A stretch of 47,969 nucleotides of DNA from Peribacillus frigoritolerans (GTDB taxonomy: Bacteria > Bacillota > Bacilli > Bacillales > DSM-1321): positions 1-47,969 of the forward strand of contig NZ_JAUUTW010000037.1 in NCBI RefSeq assembly GCF_030676415.1, given 5' to 3'. A program made the position numbers and the translations under genes. The notes beneath the pieces were generated by a model, which saw only the letters and a list, made by a program, of their open reading frames with translations, ran no database searches and was not told the DNA's origin. Positions 18,795-27,814 of this stretch are shown piece by piece. The stretch's first letter is position 1. Every line of letters starts with the position of its first letter.

Positions 18795-18881
18795 ATTGAG
18801 TAAATCCTCCTTTTCAACACCCGGCCGGTTGTTAGTATCGTATTAAAAGTTCCACTGCGATACAATACAAATAAGAAGCAT

Positions 18882-18895
18882 CTGTAACGGTACAG
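18882..18895. promoter_or_regulatory. Dyad in the MocR/EamA divergent promoter
   Basis: CTGTAACGGTACAG is palindromic at 12 of 14 positions, just upstream of the MocR ribosome site. A further inverted pair, GTATCG (from about 18834) and CGATAC (from about 18858), lies between the divergent genes. These are likely regulator sites for controlling both directions. Confidence 0.45.
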
Positions 18896-18910
18896 TTTTA
18901 GGAGGTATTC

Positions 18911-20254
18911 ATGCTAAAATACGTAGTTTTGTTTAATGAATTTGAATCTCTCATCCAGAATGGACGGCTCAAAGCAGGCTTTAAACTCCCATCTATCCGT
19001 CAATTAAGCGATCAACATCAATGTAGTAAAAGTACAGTCTTGAAAGCCCTGCAAGAATTGGAAAAGAGGCATTTAATCTACGCGGTTCCTAAAAGTGGAT
19101 ATTATGTCGTTCAAAAAGAATTTGATGGTAAAAGCGAACCAACAACGGAAATCGACTTTGTTACCTCCGCTCCCGCTTGGCATCAATTTCCGTATCATGA
19201 CTTTCAACATTGTATCAACAAAGCCATCGATACCTATCAGCAAGAATTGTTTATCTATGGCACTCCAAAAGGACTACCCTCTTTAATTAAAGTGATACAA
19301 AAACAATTAGAGCAGTATCAGGTTTTTGCAAAAGAAGAACAGATTTTCATTACTTCTGGCGTGCAGCAAGCACTTTCCTTATTAACGTTCATCCCCTTTC
19401 CAAATGAACGGACTCATATACTTGTTGAGCAGCCTAGTTATCATCTATTTGTGGAGCAATTGAGGGCGTACAAGATTTCCGTGCTAGGAATCCAACGAAC
19501 AGCAGAAGGTATTGATTTAGGGGAATTGGAACGGATTTTTAGTGATCAGGAAATTAAATTCTTTTATACGATGCCTCGTTTTCATAATCCGTTAGGGACT
19601 TCTTACTCTAAAAAGGAAAGAGAGGAGATTCTGAAACTTGCAGTAAAGTATGGTGTCTATATTGTAGAAGATGATTATTTAGCAGATTTCGAAGAAAATA
19701 TGAAGGTAGACCCTATTTTTTCCGAGGATACCCATAACATGGTCATTTATTTAAAAAGCTTCTCTAAAATAATGTTTCCAGGATTACGCATAGGTGTTGC
19801 CGTATTGCCTAAACCATTAGCGGACAGCTTCCAACTATATAAAAGAACAGCTGATATTGATAGTTCCATGATTTCACAAGCAGCCTTGGAAATCTACATA
19901 AAAAGCGGTATGTTTGAACGCCATAGAAACAAAGTGCGTATGTCCTATTTATTGCGTGCAAACTTGCTATATGATGCTCTAGAAAAGTACTCTGCTCCAG
20001 GCTTTTATCGCCCAGCATCCATATGTATGAACGCTCATATCGTATTGCCTCATCGTTTAAATAGTACTCATCTCATCAATAACTTACAGAATCAACAAGT
20101 ACTGGTAGAGACGATGGGTCAAAATTATTTAGATGGCTTTCACCAGGAAAAAATATTAAAATTAAACGTGTCCAATACAAATATACAAAAACTTGACCAA
20201 GGAATAGCTCTCATTTTTAAAGAAATGTTTAACAAGCAGAACTATTACTTATAA
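18911..20254 (+). CDS. MocR-type regulator (GntR HTH + class I aminotransferase domain)
   Basis: 447 residues. GntR winged helix at 1-70 (LPSIRQLSDQHQCSKSTVLKAL), then an aminotransferase fold from about residue 80. PLP-binding features are D254 (VEDDYLADF) and the Schiff-base lysine K286 (SFSKIMFPGLRIG). Ribosome site TAGGAGG precedes ATG. MocR proteins use PLP-amino compound adducts as ligands and often activate divergent transporters, here the EamA pair. Confidence 0.93.
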   Translation: MLKYVVLFNEFESLIQNGRLKAGFKLPSIRQLSDQHQCSKSTVLKALQELEKRHLIYAVPKSGYYVVQKEFDGKSEPTTEIDFVTSAPAWHQFPYHDFQHCINKAIDTYQQELFIYGTPKGLPSLIKVIQKQLEQYQVFAKEEQIFITSGVQQALSLLTFIPFPNERTHILVEQPSYHLFVEQLRAYKISVLGIQRTAEGIDLGELERIFSDQEIKFFYTMPRFHNPLGTSYSKKEREEILKLAVKYGVYIVEDDYLADFEENMKVDPIFSEDTHNMVIYLKSFSKIMFPGLRIGVAVLPKPLADSFQLYKRTADIDSSMISQAALEIYIKSGMFERHRNKVRMSYLLRANLLYDALEKYSAPGFYRPASICMNAHIVLPHRLNSTHLINNLQNQQVLVETMGQNYLDGFHQEKILKLNVSNTNIQKLDQGIALIFKEMFNKQNYYL

Positions 20255-20348
20255 AGCTTTTACATAAGGTTTATGGTCACTTTTCACTTAGAACATTAAA
20301 CAAAAAGGCTTTATTAAGTAGTATTGTTGTTTTTTAGGTATAAAATAT

Positions 20349-20373
20349 GGGAACGTCCGATTTAGACGTTCCC
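20349..20373. terminator. Hairpin between MocR and DinB genes
   Basis: GGGAACGTC / GACGTTCCC with a 7-nt loop, between the convergent MocR and DinB genes. The T runs are short on both sides, so it may serve both strands. Confidence 0.55.
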
Positions 20374-20431
20374 GTTCTTATTCCATTAAAGCCCCCTATA
20401 ATGGAATAACTGTAAAGCTAATGAAGCTTTT

Positions 20432-20926
20432 TTAAAAGCTGCGTTTCCCTGGCCAAGCTCCTTGCATTTTACTAAGGAATACAATTTGCCCAATATGATA
20501 TGCGTCGTGCATTGCTAAACTCTTCAGTTCAAGCACTAATGAATTATCTTCTCCTGGGATCTGTCTATACAAATCTTCATGTTCTGATTTTGCTAGTATT
20601 TTTCCAAGTTCACGATGAACATAAAAGTATTCTTGTTTTGTTTCCTTCCAATTTTCTAACGTCTCAGTTGGTAATCGAAATGTAGATTCATTATTTTCTG
20701 CCTGTGGTTCATTCGCTGTTTCACCAAGAAATCGCATCAGAAATCTCTTTTCATAGAAAAGTAAATGACAAACTAATTCCCAAATGGAATTCATTGCCCC
20801 ATCAGCTGGTTTCCAAATTGCCTGTTCAAAAGTAATATCCTCTAGCACTTTTTCAAGTGGTGGAAACCAGTCTTCTTCATCTAAGCAGCTTGCCCATTGT
20901 TGTAACAAAAGTGTCTTTACATCCAT
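20432..20926 (-). CDS. DinB-family four-helix metalloprotein (copy 1)
   Basis: 164 residues. The metal-binding triad of the DinB/YfiT fold is visible: H54 (LVCHLLFYE), H140 and H144 (MHDAYHIGQIVF). Members include thiol-dependent transferases (bacillithiol S-transferase type), but many have no known activity. A degenerate copy of the accessory-region repeat lies about 105 bp upstream, as for the second DinB gene at 30248. Confidence 0.88.
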   Translation of the reverse strand: MDVKTLLLQQWASCLDEEDWFPPLEKVLEDITFEQAIWKPADGAMNSIWELVCHLLFYEKRFLMRFLGETANEPQAENNESTFRLPTETLENWKETKQEYFYVHRELGKILAKSEHEDLYRQIPGEDNSLVLELKSLAMHDAYHIGQIVFLSKMQGAWPGKRSF

Positions 20927-21029
20927 TTTCTATTCCCTCCAATTTAATCCCTTTAATAGATAATCCCTTTGTCAACATTCATTTGCGGCGTGTTGTAGAT
21001 AGCTCACTAATTAAGGTGTCATGCCAATT

Positions 21030-21078
21030 CCTTGTTCAATTAAACTGGCCCTTTAACGGAACAACGAATGTTCCGTTA
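21030..21078 (+). repeat. Cassette repeat, degenerate copy A
   Basis: TTGTTCAATTAAACTGGCCC is the left end of the repeat family. An internal hairpin (AACGGAAC / GTTCCGTT) follows. The right end (GCACCCGTTAG) is not recognisable. It lies upstream of the DinB gene, in the same orientation as the other copies. Confidence 0.5.
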
Positions 21079-21227
21079 TTTGGAAAATTCTGATAACCTT
21101 AGTTTATCATAAGTTGTGTTAACTGAGAAAGAACAACTATCTAAAACCATTTTGGTTATCGTAAAGTTATCTTTTATATGTTCGATCAAATCAAATAACA
21201 ATATTATTCTTTAAAGCCAACAAAAAA

Positions 21228-21247
21228 GAGCCAATTAGAATTGGCTC
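21228..21247 (-). terminator. Terminator of the nitroreductase gene
   Basis: GAGCCAATT / AATTGGCTC with a 2-nt loop; on the minus strand it is followed by TTTTTTG. It lies about 30 bp downstream of the stop. Confidence 0.85.
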
Positions 21248-21275
21248 TCAACAAGGTTGCTCTTATCAGTCCTCG

Positions 21276-21875
21276 TTATTTATAAAATTTTATACGATCC
21301 TCAAGTGGTTTGAATTCTTTATCACCCGGTTGAGCTGTTGGATTTCCAAATGGCATTTGTGCAATCAATTTCCAATTACTTGGAACATCCCATTCTTTTT
21401 TCACTTCATCATCAATTAAAGGATTATAATGCTGTAAAGTTGCTCCTAATCCTTCTGCTTCAAGTGCAGTCCAAACAACTAATTGGTGCATGCCTGATGT
21501 TTGTTGTGACCAGATTGGGAAGTTATCGGCATAAGTTGCAAATTGTTCTTGAAGTGATTTCACAACAGATTCATCTTCAAAGAATAATATTGACCCATAT
21601 CCCGCTTTAAACGAATCCATTTTTTGTTGAGTGCCAGAGAAATCTCCCTCACCTACCGCTTTCCTTAAAGCCTGCGTCGTAATATCCCATAATTTATCAT
21701 GTGCCGAACCTGTCAAAACAACAAGGCGGGATGATTGGGAATTAAAAGCCGATGGCGTATGTTTTACCGCAAATTCAACAATTTCTTTAATTTTCTCATC
21801 CGATACTTGGACCTCTTTATTAATTCCATAATATGAACGTCTCTCTTTAATGGCCGTGTAAAAATCTTTTGTCAT
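21276..21875 (-). CDS. Nitroreductase family protein, Frm2/Hbn1-like
   Basis: 199 residues. Features are AIKERRSYYGINKE near residue 8, the FMN-contacting HTPSAFNSQSSRLVVLTG near 39, and AQMPFGNPTAQPGDKEFKPLEDR at the C-terminus. It belongs to the short Frm2-like branch of FMN nitroreductases, which reduces nitro- or quinone-type compounds with NAD(P)H. Its neighbour is an MhqA/MhqO-like ring-cleaving dioxygenase in the same orientation. B. subtilis quinone-detoxification genes show similar pairings, so a joint role in quinone stress is plausible. Confidence 0.87.
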   Translation of the reverse strand: MTKDFYTAIKERRSYYGINKEVQVSDEKIKEIVEFAVKHTPSAFNSQSSRLVVLTGSAHDKLWDITTQALRKAVGEGDFSGTQQKMDSFKAGYGSILFFEDESVVKSLQEQFATYADNFPIWSQQTSGMHQLVVWTALEAEGLGATLQHYNPLIDDEVKKEWDVPSNWKLIAQMPFGNPTAQPGDKEFKPLEDRIKFYK

Positions 21876-21991
21876 GAGTCATTCCTCCAGTGCGTTTTTC
21901 TATTTCAAATGATTATTACATTTTACATTTTTTATTTATACCTGATTTAGTATGGGCATAAACCGACATATCATTCGTTAAAGATTGTCAA

Positions 21992-22969
21992 TTATTCTTT
22001 AATGATTTCCTTGGTGCTTCTCACTGTATCAATGGGACGGACCAACTTTTCGATTTGATCCCTTTTCGGTTCTAAGAACGGTGGTAAAGATAACTTTTCC
22101 CCAAGCGTTTCATACGGCTCATCCCCCATAAATCCAGGACCATCCGTGGCAAACTCGAATAAAATTTGCGGCGCCACTCGCACGTAAAGCGACTCAAAAA
22201 AGTGACGATCAACATAACCAGACGTATGAAATTGGAAGCTTTCCATTCGTTTGATCCATTCTTCCAGAACGGAACGGTCTTCAACACGGAAGGCTGTATG
22301 GTGAACAGTCCCAAAACCCTGACGTGCCTGAGGAAGGATCGAATTATGCTCGACAATCACTTGTGCACCATTCCCACCTTCGCCTACTTCAAATAAGTGA
22401 AATGATCCTTCCTTGTCTATTTCTTCGAATAATAGGACTTTTTCCATCATTTCTTTAAAGTAATCGAAGTTGGCGATCCGAATGAAAATTGGTCCTAATC
22501 CTGTAATAGCGTATTCTAGAGGAATCGGTCCTTTTTGCCAAGGAATCCCAGCTGCAACTCCCTCATTATTTTCGTCTGAGATCAATTGATATTGCTGATC
22601 ATCAAAATCCACAAATGAGATGATCTTTTTGCCAAATTGTTCTTGGATTCCTGTATTCCTTACTTCTAAACGGTCGAAGCGCTTAACCCAATACTCCAAT
22701 GCTGCATCATTCGGTACACGGAAGGATGTTTTTGAAATCTCATTAGTCCCATGCACTCCTTTAGGAATACCAGGAAAATCGAAGAATGTCATGTCAGTGC
22801 CTGGACCGCCAACATCGTCGGCAAAAAACAGGTGATAGGTTTGGATATCATCTTGATTAACTGTTTTCTTGACTAAACGCATGCCTAATATATTTGTGAA
22901 AAATTCATAATTCTTTTCTGCACTACTTGTTATGGCCGTTACGTGGTGTATACCTTTTAATCCATTCAT
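21992..22969 (-). CDS. Ring-cleaving dioxygenase (two VOC domains, MhqA/MhqO-like)
   Basis: 325 residues with two glyoxalase/VOC domains: residues about 5-130 (GIHHVTAITSSAEKNYEFF) and 155-285 (GTVHHTAFRVED; VAPQILFEFATDGPGF). Histidines in the HH motifs and the late Glu provide the metal site. Related Bacillus proteins cleave hydroquinone or catechol-like rings in quinone stress. The start has GGAGGAATA before ATG. Confidence 0.9.
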   Translation of the reverse strand: MNGLKGIHHVTAITSSAEKNYEFFTNILGMRLVKKTVNQDDIQTYHLFFADDVGGPGTDMTFFDFPGIPKGVHGTNEISKTSFRVPNDAALEYWVKRFDRLEVRNTGIQEQFGKKIISFVDFDDQQYQLISDENNEGVAAGIPWQKGPIPLEYAITGLGPIFIRIANFDYFKEMMEKVLLFEEIDKEGSFHLFEVGEGGNGAQVIVEHNSILPQARQGFGTVHHTAFRVEDRSVLEEWIKRMESFQFHTSGYVDRHFFESLYVRVAPQILFEFATDGPGFMGDEPYETLGEKLSLPPFLEPKRDQIEKLVRPIDTVRSTKEIIKE

Positions 22970-23388
22970 AAATTATTCCTCCCATTAAAACGATTCAATA
23001 TTTGAATGTTCAGCTTTTTCATTAACCCCCTATATTTTTCCTTCAAGAATGGTGGCTATTCATTAAAGGCGTTTGTATAAGGTTTTACATACATTTTTAT
23101 TATCTTGAATTAAATTATCTTTACTTAAGGATAATTTATCATGAATAACATTCACTGTCAACAACATTACTTCAAATTAAAATATCTCAAAATCGAAATA
23201 ATTTCAGGCGAAAAAACACCACTTTCAATTTTCCTTTCTAAATAGGAGAAATTAATTCTAAATATTCTTCGAAAAAATGTCCATTCTAAAGCAAATGCCA
23301 TCTGTATAAGGGTTAATGTCTATAGCTATAATAGCGGCAAAGACAATCAATCACTTCTTTGGCAAAATCGAATCAGAATAAGTACTAT
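22970..23388. other. Intergenic region without a recognisable gene
   Basis: AT-rich, no convincing ORF or terminator. The last few bases (ATCGCACCT) look like the right end of a cassette repeat cut by IS110 copy 1; the rest of that repeat is not recognisable. Confidence 0.5.
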
Positions 23389-23395
23389 CGCACCT

Positions 23396-23644
23396 GTTCG
23401 TATTATAAGGTCAGCCAGAAAATATTTCTGGTTGACCATTTTTTATATCGATATATGATAACCGTGACCGTGGTAGAACGTCCGCACCTATGGGACTTGA
23501 TCCCGTCAACTAAACAGTTCGCCCCCTACTTGTGGAAACATGATTGAGGCTGGTTGGAACTATGATCTCGTATAACAAGCGAAGCTATGATACTGCAAGA
23601 AGGAATTGGGGTACCGGTGATTTTATATTAGAAGGAGATAATTT
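23396..23644 (+). ncRNA. Candidate bridge-RNA region of IS110 copy 1
   Basis: Noncoding left end conserved with copies 2 and 3. It starts with a 29-nt hairpin (GGTCAGCCAGAAA / TTTCTGGTTGACC). CGCACCT (23483-23489) repeats the element's own left flank CGCACCT (23389-23395). A CAACTAAAC segment follows at 23507-23515. In the IS110 group the bridge RNA is encoded upstream of the recombinase, so these are the expected left and right target-guide positions. RNA production is not shown. Confidence 0.6.
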
Positions 23645-23870
23645 ATGAATCCAGTTGTTGGTCTGGATATTTCAAAAGGGGAAAGTCAGGTTCAAGCATT
23701 TTTGGATAAAGGTAAACCTTATCAAAAGAGTTTTAAAATAACTCATACTATTGAGGGGCTTTACTTGTAGCGTTTCTTGAGGATGTAAAGAAAGAGTCTG
23801 GTCAAGAAGCCTTCAGTCGTTTTAGAAGCCACTGGACATCATTATCAAACTCCAGTCGATTACCCTTATT
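23645..23870 (+). pseudogene. IS110 transposase N-terminal remnant (copy 1)
   Basis: Forty-one codons carry the first RuvC-like motif (GLDISKGES), then a stop. The continuing homology in a shifted frame includes the second acidic motif region (LEATGHH). The third motif and the C-terminal Tnp domain are absent. GAAGGAGATAA provides a ribosome site. It is not functional. Confidence 0.85.
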
Positions 23871-23950
23871 AAACATTGCTGCTCGTTAGTTGAAGAAGAT
23901 CCCAAAGGATCGAATGAATACTGTATAAAAATAATTTTCGAAAGTACACC

Positions 23951-23988
23951 AAAAGGCCAAACCCTTTTCTACCAAGGGTTTGGCCTTT
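23951..23988. terminator. Bidirectional terminator downstream of proA
   Basis: AAAGGCCAAACCC / GGGTTTGGCCTTT, 59 bp beyond the proA stop. T-rich sequence flanks both sides. Confidence 0.85.
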
Positions 23989-24046
23989 ATTCATTTTTTA
24001 TCGGTTATGCATGATTTAAAGAAATTTCAAATAACATTGTGACTAA

Positions 24047-25309
24047 TTAAAGTCGAATTTGTCCGTCTCCATTGACATAATATTTTGTCGTCGTTAAAGC
24101 TGGTAACCCCATTGGTCCTCTTACATGTAGCTTTTGTGTTGAAATGCCAATTTCGGCACCATATCCAAATTCAAAGCCATCTGTAAAGCGTGTTGAGGCA
24201 TTATGATAGACAACTGCTGCATCAATATCATTTAAGAATTGTTCAACATTCTTTGGCGTTTCCGACACAATACACTCGGAATGTTTTGTACCATATTGAT
24301 TAATATGAGCAATGGCTTCTTTAACACTATTTACAGTTTTCACACTGATGATTAAATCTGAAAATTCTTTTGCATAATGTCCCTCTGTTGCTTTGAGGGC
24401 TGTTGGAAATGCTTTACAAACTTTTTCATCTCCATAAATTTTAACCCCAGCAATTGATACCGTTTCAAGTAGTTCTTTCCCATAATTATTAAAGAATTCA
24501 TCATGGATTAATAAACTTTCAATTGCATTACATACTGATGGACGCTGAGTTTTAGCATTTAGTACGATTGGTCTTACAATATCGTATTTTGCGGTTGCAT
24601 CAACAAAAACATGGCAGTTACCAGCCCCTGTTTCAATAACAGGCACACTTGCTTCACGTACCACTAAATCAATTAAATCATTGCCTCCACGAGGAATTAA
24701 AAGGTCCAAATACTCTGTTAAGTTAAATAATGTTTTAGCAGTTTCTCTTGACGTATCCTCGATTAAAAGTACCGCACTTTGAGGGAATTGCACACGTTCT
24801 AATGCTTGATGTATAGACGTAACTAAAGCTATATTGGAGTGTTTTGCTGAACTAGAGCCACGCAGTAGAACAGTATTTCCTGTTTTTAAAGACAGCGTAG
24901 CTGCATCAATGGTTACATTCGGACGGGCTTCATAGATCATACCGAGGACACCAAGTGGTACACGTCGCTTACTAATAATCAGTCCATTATCCTTATTTAT
25001 GCGTTCCAATTCTTCTCCTATTGGATCGGGCAAATCAATTACAAAATGAATTGCATCACTCATGGCTTTAACCCGTTCTGGATTCAGCATAAGACGATCG
25101 ATTATGGACTCAGATAACCCTAATTTTTGACTATATTCAATGTCTTTTGCATTTTCTTTTAGTATAGACGCTTGATCTATTAGTAATTGCTCTGCAATTG
25201 CTAATAGTGCTGTATTTTTTTCTTCAGTTGTTTTATTTTGCATTTCTAAACTTGCTTCTTTTGCAAGCTTTGCTTTATAAATGACTTCATTCTCAATAGC
25301 TGTACTCAT
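24047..25309 (-). CDS. proA: Glutamate-5-semialdehyde dehydrogenase (gamma-glutamyl phosphate reductase)
   Basis: 420 residues, full length. Motifs are VPLGVLGMIYEARPNVTIDA near residue 117, LIPRGGNDLI near 204, and the catalytic cysteine Cys260 in NAKTQRPSVCNA. It reduces glutamyl-5-phosphate to glutamate-5-semialdehyde with NADPH in proline synthesis. It is alone: no proB lies next to it, unlike the usual proBA operon. An 84-bp gap separates it from the upstream Fe-S gene and an IS110 remnant lies just downstream. Confidence 0.96.
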   Translation of the reverse strand: MSTAIENEVIYKAKLAKEASLEMQNKTTEEKNTALLAIAEQLLIDQASILKENAKDIEYSQKLGLSESIIDRLMLNPERVKAMSDAIHFVIDLPDPIGEELERINKDNGLIISKRRVPLGVLGMIYEARPNVTIDAATLSLKTGNTVLLRGSSSAKHSNIALVTSIHQALERVQFPQSAVLLIEDTSRETAKTLFNLTEYLDLLIPRGGNDLIDLVVREASVPVIETGAGNCHVFVDATAKYDIVRPIVLNAKTQRPSVCNAIESLLIHDEFFNNYGKELLETVSIAGVKIYGDEKVCKAFPTALKATEGHYAKEFSDLIISVKTVNSVKEAIAHINQYGTKHSECIVSETPKNVEQFLNDIDAAVVYHNASTRFTDGFEFGYGAEIGISTQKLHVRGPMGLPALTTTKYYVNGDGQIRL

Positions 25310-25392
25310 CGATTTTACCTCCTATACATTTAAGTAATTTACTAATGATGAAGAAAATTTAAAAGCATATTTCTTTAAAATCTTCTCATTTT

Positions 25393-26745
25393 TTATGACG
25401 GAAAGCACTTGCTGAAAGCCTTGAACAGCTTTAACTGGCCTTTTGTGCGAACTTTACCTGACATGACGGCTGATAATATCCCTGTTTCTTTGGCCATCAG
25501 CCGAATCCATGTTTGACTGTCTGCAATAAGTTGGAAATCTGCATCCCCGATATGTCCCTTTTCCACAGTAAGGGTCTTGTTCTTAATGATAACCGTTGCT
25601 TGAGCATCTTCTTCTCCAGTAAATGTAAAATGATAGGTAGCAGCTAAATCTTTTGCTTGATTTCTTTGAAACATATGAGGAAGCACTTGCAAAAACGCCC
25701 GGATTGATTTCGATCGTAAGCCGTTGCTCACCGGCCGAACTTGTTTATGGGGAAAACGTTTTTTGACATGATCCTCAGCGTCGGAATTCGGCACTACATA
25801 CACCATTTCGCTTTTATCCTGCAATGGTTTGACAACTTCCTTCAAAAATTTCTTACGATCGTCAAGAAACTCACCAATTACATCTTCTCCAGCAGGACAA
25901 ACGGACAAACAGTAAGCCGCTTTATAGTTAGCTCCAAAAGAAAGACTCTGCCACATAGATGCTGTTTCTGCATCATTTACTTTGTCCCTGTATGCTTTAG
26001 AGTTTTTGCTGTCGGCAATATTCTTCACCCAATCGGTGAAGCCGCCGGAAAATTCTCTATAGTTGTGCGTATAACAGGCGGAGAAATTAAAATGACCATC
26101 AGCGCCAATGGCTCCTACCGGGCAGGCAGCTACGCACAATTTGCACTCCAAACACGGATTATAGTCAATGGGCTGACTTTCCGAAGTCATATCTGCATTT
26201 GTAAGGATCGTACCTAACAAAATAAAGTTGCCGAACTTGGGATGAATGACATTTCTATGGATGCCAATTTGTCCGAGTCCAGCCGCAACCGCAATTGGTT
26301 TATGTGAGATGACCCATGCTTTTCCGGTACTTTCCTGCTCCATCGGGAATCCTGCTGGCGGATTCAATGCTTTGATCCCTTGCTCTTCAAGCTCTTTCAC
26401 GATTTCATGTCCGATATACGTTACGTTATCTACAACATGATGAAATTCCGTATTCGCAATGGATCGAGCTGTCGAACGCAAGGGCTCGCGGTTCATTTTA
26501 CAGACGAAACTAATAAGCGTCCTGGCTTCAGGAAACAGATTAAAAATTTCTTTTCGTTGGTCCTCAAGTTCGTTTCGGTCAATAGAGACGAATCCAACAT
26601 CGTCTGCTCCTGCATGTAGACATAAATTCCGCAACCATTGTGTATCTATGGGCCTGCCTTCGGTTCCCTGCATAATTTCCTTTTTCTTGTAATATTGTTT
26701 TACGGTAGGATGATCATTTATTGTCACCTTTTTCAAAGCACTCAA
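25393..26745 (-). CDS. 4Fe-4S protein related to QueG/reductive-dehalogenase ferredoxin folds, with C-terminal SCP2 domain
   Basis: 450 residues. A corrinoid/QueG-like region occupies about 35-190. A 4Fe-4S cluster motif, C198-x2-C201-x2-C204-x3-C208 (CLECKLCVAACP), follows, and further cysteines C224, C279 and C283 (CLSVCPAGED) could bind a second cluster. Residues about 345-450 look like an SCP2 sterol-carrier-type domain (VEKGHIGDADFQLIADSQTW; VMSGKVRTKGQLKLFKAF). The combination suggests a redox enzyme acting on a lipid-like or hydrophobic substrate; the reaction is unknown. A dead thioesterase and a TetR gene lie upstream on the same strand. Confidence 0.8.
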   Translation of the reverse strand: MSALKKVTINDHPTVKQYYKKKEIMQGTEGRPIDTQWLRNLCLHAGADDVGFVSIDRNELEDQRKEIFNLFPEARTLISFVCKMNREPLRSTARSIANTEFHHVVDNVTYIGHEIVKELEEQGIKALNPPAGFPMEQESTGKAWVISHKPIAVAAGLGQIGIHRNVIHPKFGNFILLGTILTNADMTSESQPIDYNPCLECKLCVAACPVGAIGADGHFNFSACYTHNYREFSGGFTDWVKNIADSKNSKAYRDKVNDAETASMWQSLSFGANYKAAYCLSVCPAGEDVIGEFLDDRKKFLKEVVKPLQDKSEMVYVVPNSDAEDHVKKRFPHKQVRPVSNGLRSKSIRAFLQVLPHMFQRNQAKDLAATYHFTFTGEEDAQATVIIKNKTLTVEKGHIGDADFQLIADSQTWIRLMAKETGILSAVMSGKVRTKGQLKLFKAFSKCFPS

Positions 26746-26759
26746 CTCCTTAGTCGTTC

Positions 26760-27060
26760 AATTTAACGCCCATCCGTCAGTACTACCCTGTTTGATGGCC
26801 TGTCCAATCATTCGAAGTCGTGCATTCCATACAGACTTCGTAAAATTGATTTTTAGTTCTAGCGTTGTGAATGTCTCCCCTTCGCTGAGGGTAGATGTGT
26901 AGGCTATTCTCATCGCTGTATCAGTAGCATCTCAAAGTACGCCGTCGTGAAGCTTTCTACCAAGGCTCACAGAACTTGTACGGAAAGCCTATCGAACGGT
27001 CAAGACTTAAAGTTTCTTTCTTCTTGCCCATCGATGATCAGACGACATCCACTATGACAG
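26760..27060 (-). pseudogene. Decayed PaaI-type hotdog thioesterase
   Basis: Between the TetR terminator and the Fe-S gene, the minus strand translates to LHDGVL, then DATDTAMRIAYTSTLSEGET and FTTLELKINFTKSVWN, then RLRMIGQAIKQG. This matches the core of PaaI-type thioesterases (HGG...DTAMG...TLELKVNY). Stops and frame changes interrupt it and the start is lost. It was probably the first gene of a TetR-controlled unit with the Fe-S/SCP2 gene. The identification rests on the motif pattern only. Confidence 0.6.
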
Positions 27061-27113
27061 CATCCTTGTCAGATTTCGTAGTATCGCCTTCTAAGTATTA
27101 TAGATAGTTAATG

Positions 27114-27127
27114 AGACCGTTCGGTCT
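27114..27127. promoter_or_regulatory. TetR operator candidate 1
   Basis: AGACCGTTCGGTCT, a 14-bp dyad with arms AGACCG / CGGTCT. A near-identical site lies at 27815-27828 in front of the TetR gene. This one faces the decayed thioesterase and Fe-S/SCP2 unit. Confidence 0.6.
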
Positions 27128-27139
27128 TTTTTAGAGTGA

Positions 27140-27167
27140 AAAAAAAAGCCATCTCCGGCTTCTTTTT
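27140..27167 (-). terminator. Terminator of the TetR gene
   Basis: Short hairpin AAGCC / GGCTT with a long T run on the minus strand, directly after the TetR stop. Confidence 0.75.
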
Positions 27168-27174
27168 TAGACTG

Positions 27175-27771
27175 CTAGGCACAGTTCTGAGCAAGAAACG
27201 ATCTAAGATGATGCACAGCTCTTTTCATGTACTCTTGGTTCTTGTAAAGTTTGCTAAGTGCTAGCGCCCCCTCCAGCGTGGAGATAAACACGGTCGCCAC
27301 AAACTCGGGATCCACTCCTTGTTTAACCTCACCCTTCTTTATGCCTTCCTGAACAAGATTACGAACCATTCCGAGCAAACCATCCATTGCTTCACGGACT
27401 TTTTCTTGAAGCAATAGGTCTGCGTCATCTGCCTCAATGGCAGCATTCATAATCGGGCAACCTCCCGGAAACAATTCTCTTTCAGCTATCCCCTCGAATA
27501 CGGAAATAATGGAAAGAAGACGTTCCATGCATCCTTGTTTGCCTGCCATTGCTTCAGAGAAAAAATGACTCATCGTGTCAATAGAAAAGGAAAAAGCGCT
27601 CAACATTATTTCCTCTTTATTTTCGAAATGGTTATAAATCCCTCCTTTTCGAAGACCAGTCTCGTGCATGATGTCGGATATAGAAGATGCCCTATATCCT
27701 TGGCTATTAAAAAGTTTCGATGCTTTTTCTAAGATCAGGGCTTTAGTCTGTTCTCCCTTGCGAGTAACCAT
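27175..27771 (-). CDS. TetR/AcrR family regulator
   Basis: About 198 residues from MVTRKGEQTKALILEKASKL. HTH near residues 25-50 (SISDIMHETGLRKGGIYNHFENK). The reading frame is open 24 codons further upstream, but that stretch overlaps the operator AGACCATTCGGTCT (27815-27828), while GGAGG lies 11 bases before the ATG at 27771, so the internal start is preferred. The same operator occurs at 27114, suggesting autoregulation plus control of the neighbouring thioesterase-remnant/Fe-S unit. Confidence 0.88.
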   Translation of the reverse strand: MVTRKGEQTKALILEKASKLFNSQGYRASSISDIMHETGLRKGGIYNHFENKEEIMLSAFSFSIDTMSHFFSEAMAGKQGCMERLLSIISVFEGIAERELFPGGCPIMNAAIEADDADLLLQEKVREAMDGLLGMVRNLVQEGIKKGEVKQGVDPEFVATVFISTLEGALALSKLYKNQEYMKRAVHHLRSFLAQNCA

Positions 27772-27814
27772 GAATCTATTTGCCTCCGTTTGAAAAAAGT
27801 TTACGAATTTTATA

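Larger units (their letters stand above)
23396..23870 (+). mobile_element. IS110-family element copy 1, truncated
   Basis: Begins GTTCGTATTATAAGG, as in copies 2 and 3, with a 249-bp noncoding left end before the transposase ATG (23645). The transposase (MNPVVGLDISKGESQVQAFL) stops at 23770 and degenerates beyond, with fragments such as LEATGHHYQTPV in another frame. The rest and the right end are missing. The left flank CGCACCT is the end of a cassette repeat. Confidence 0.85.
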
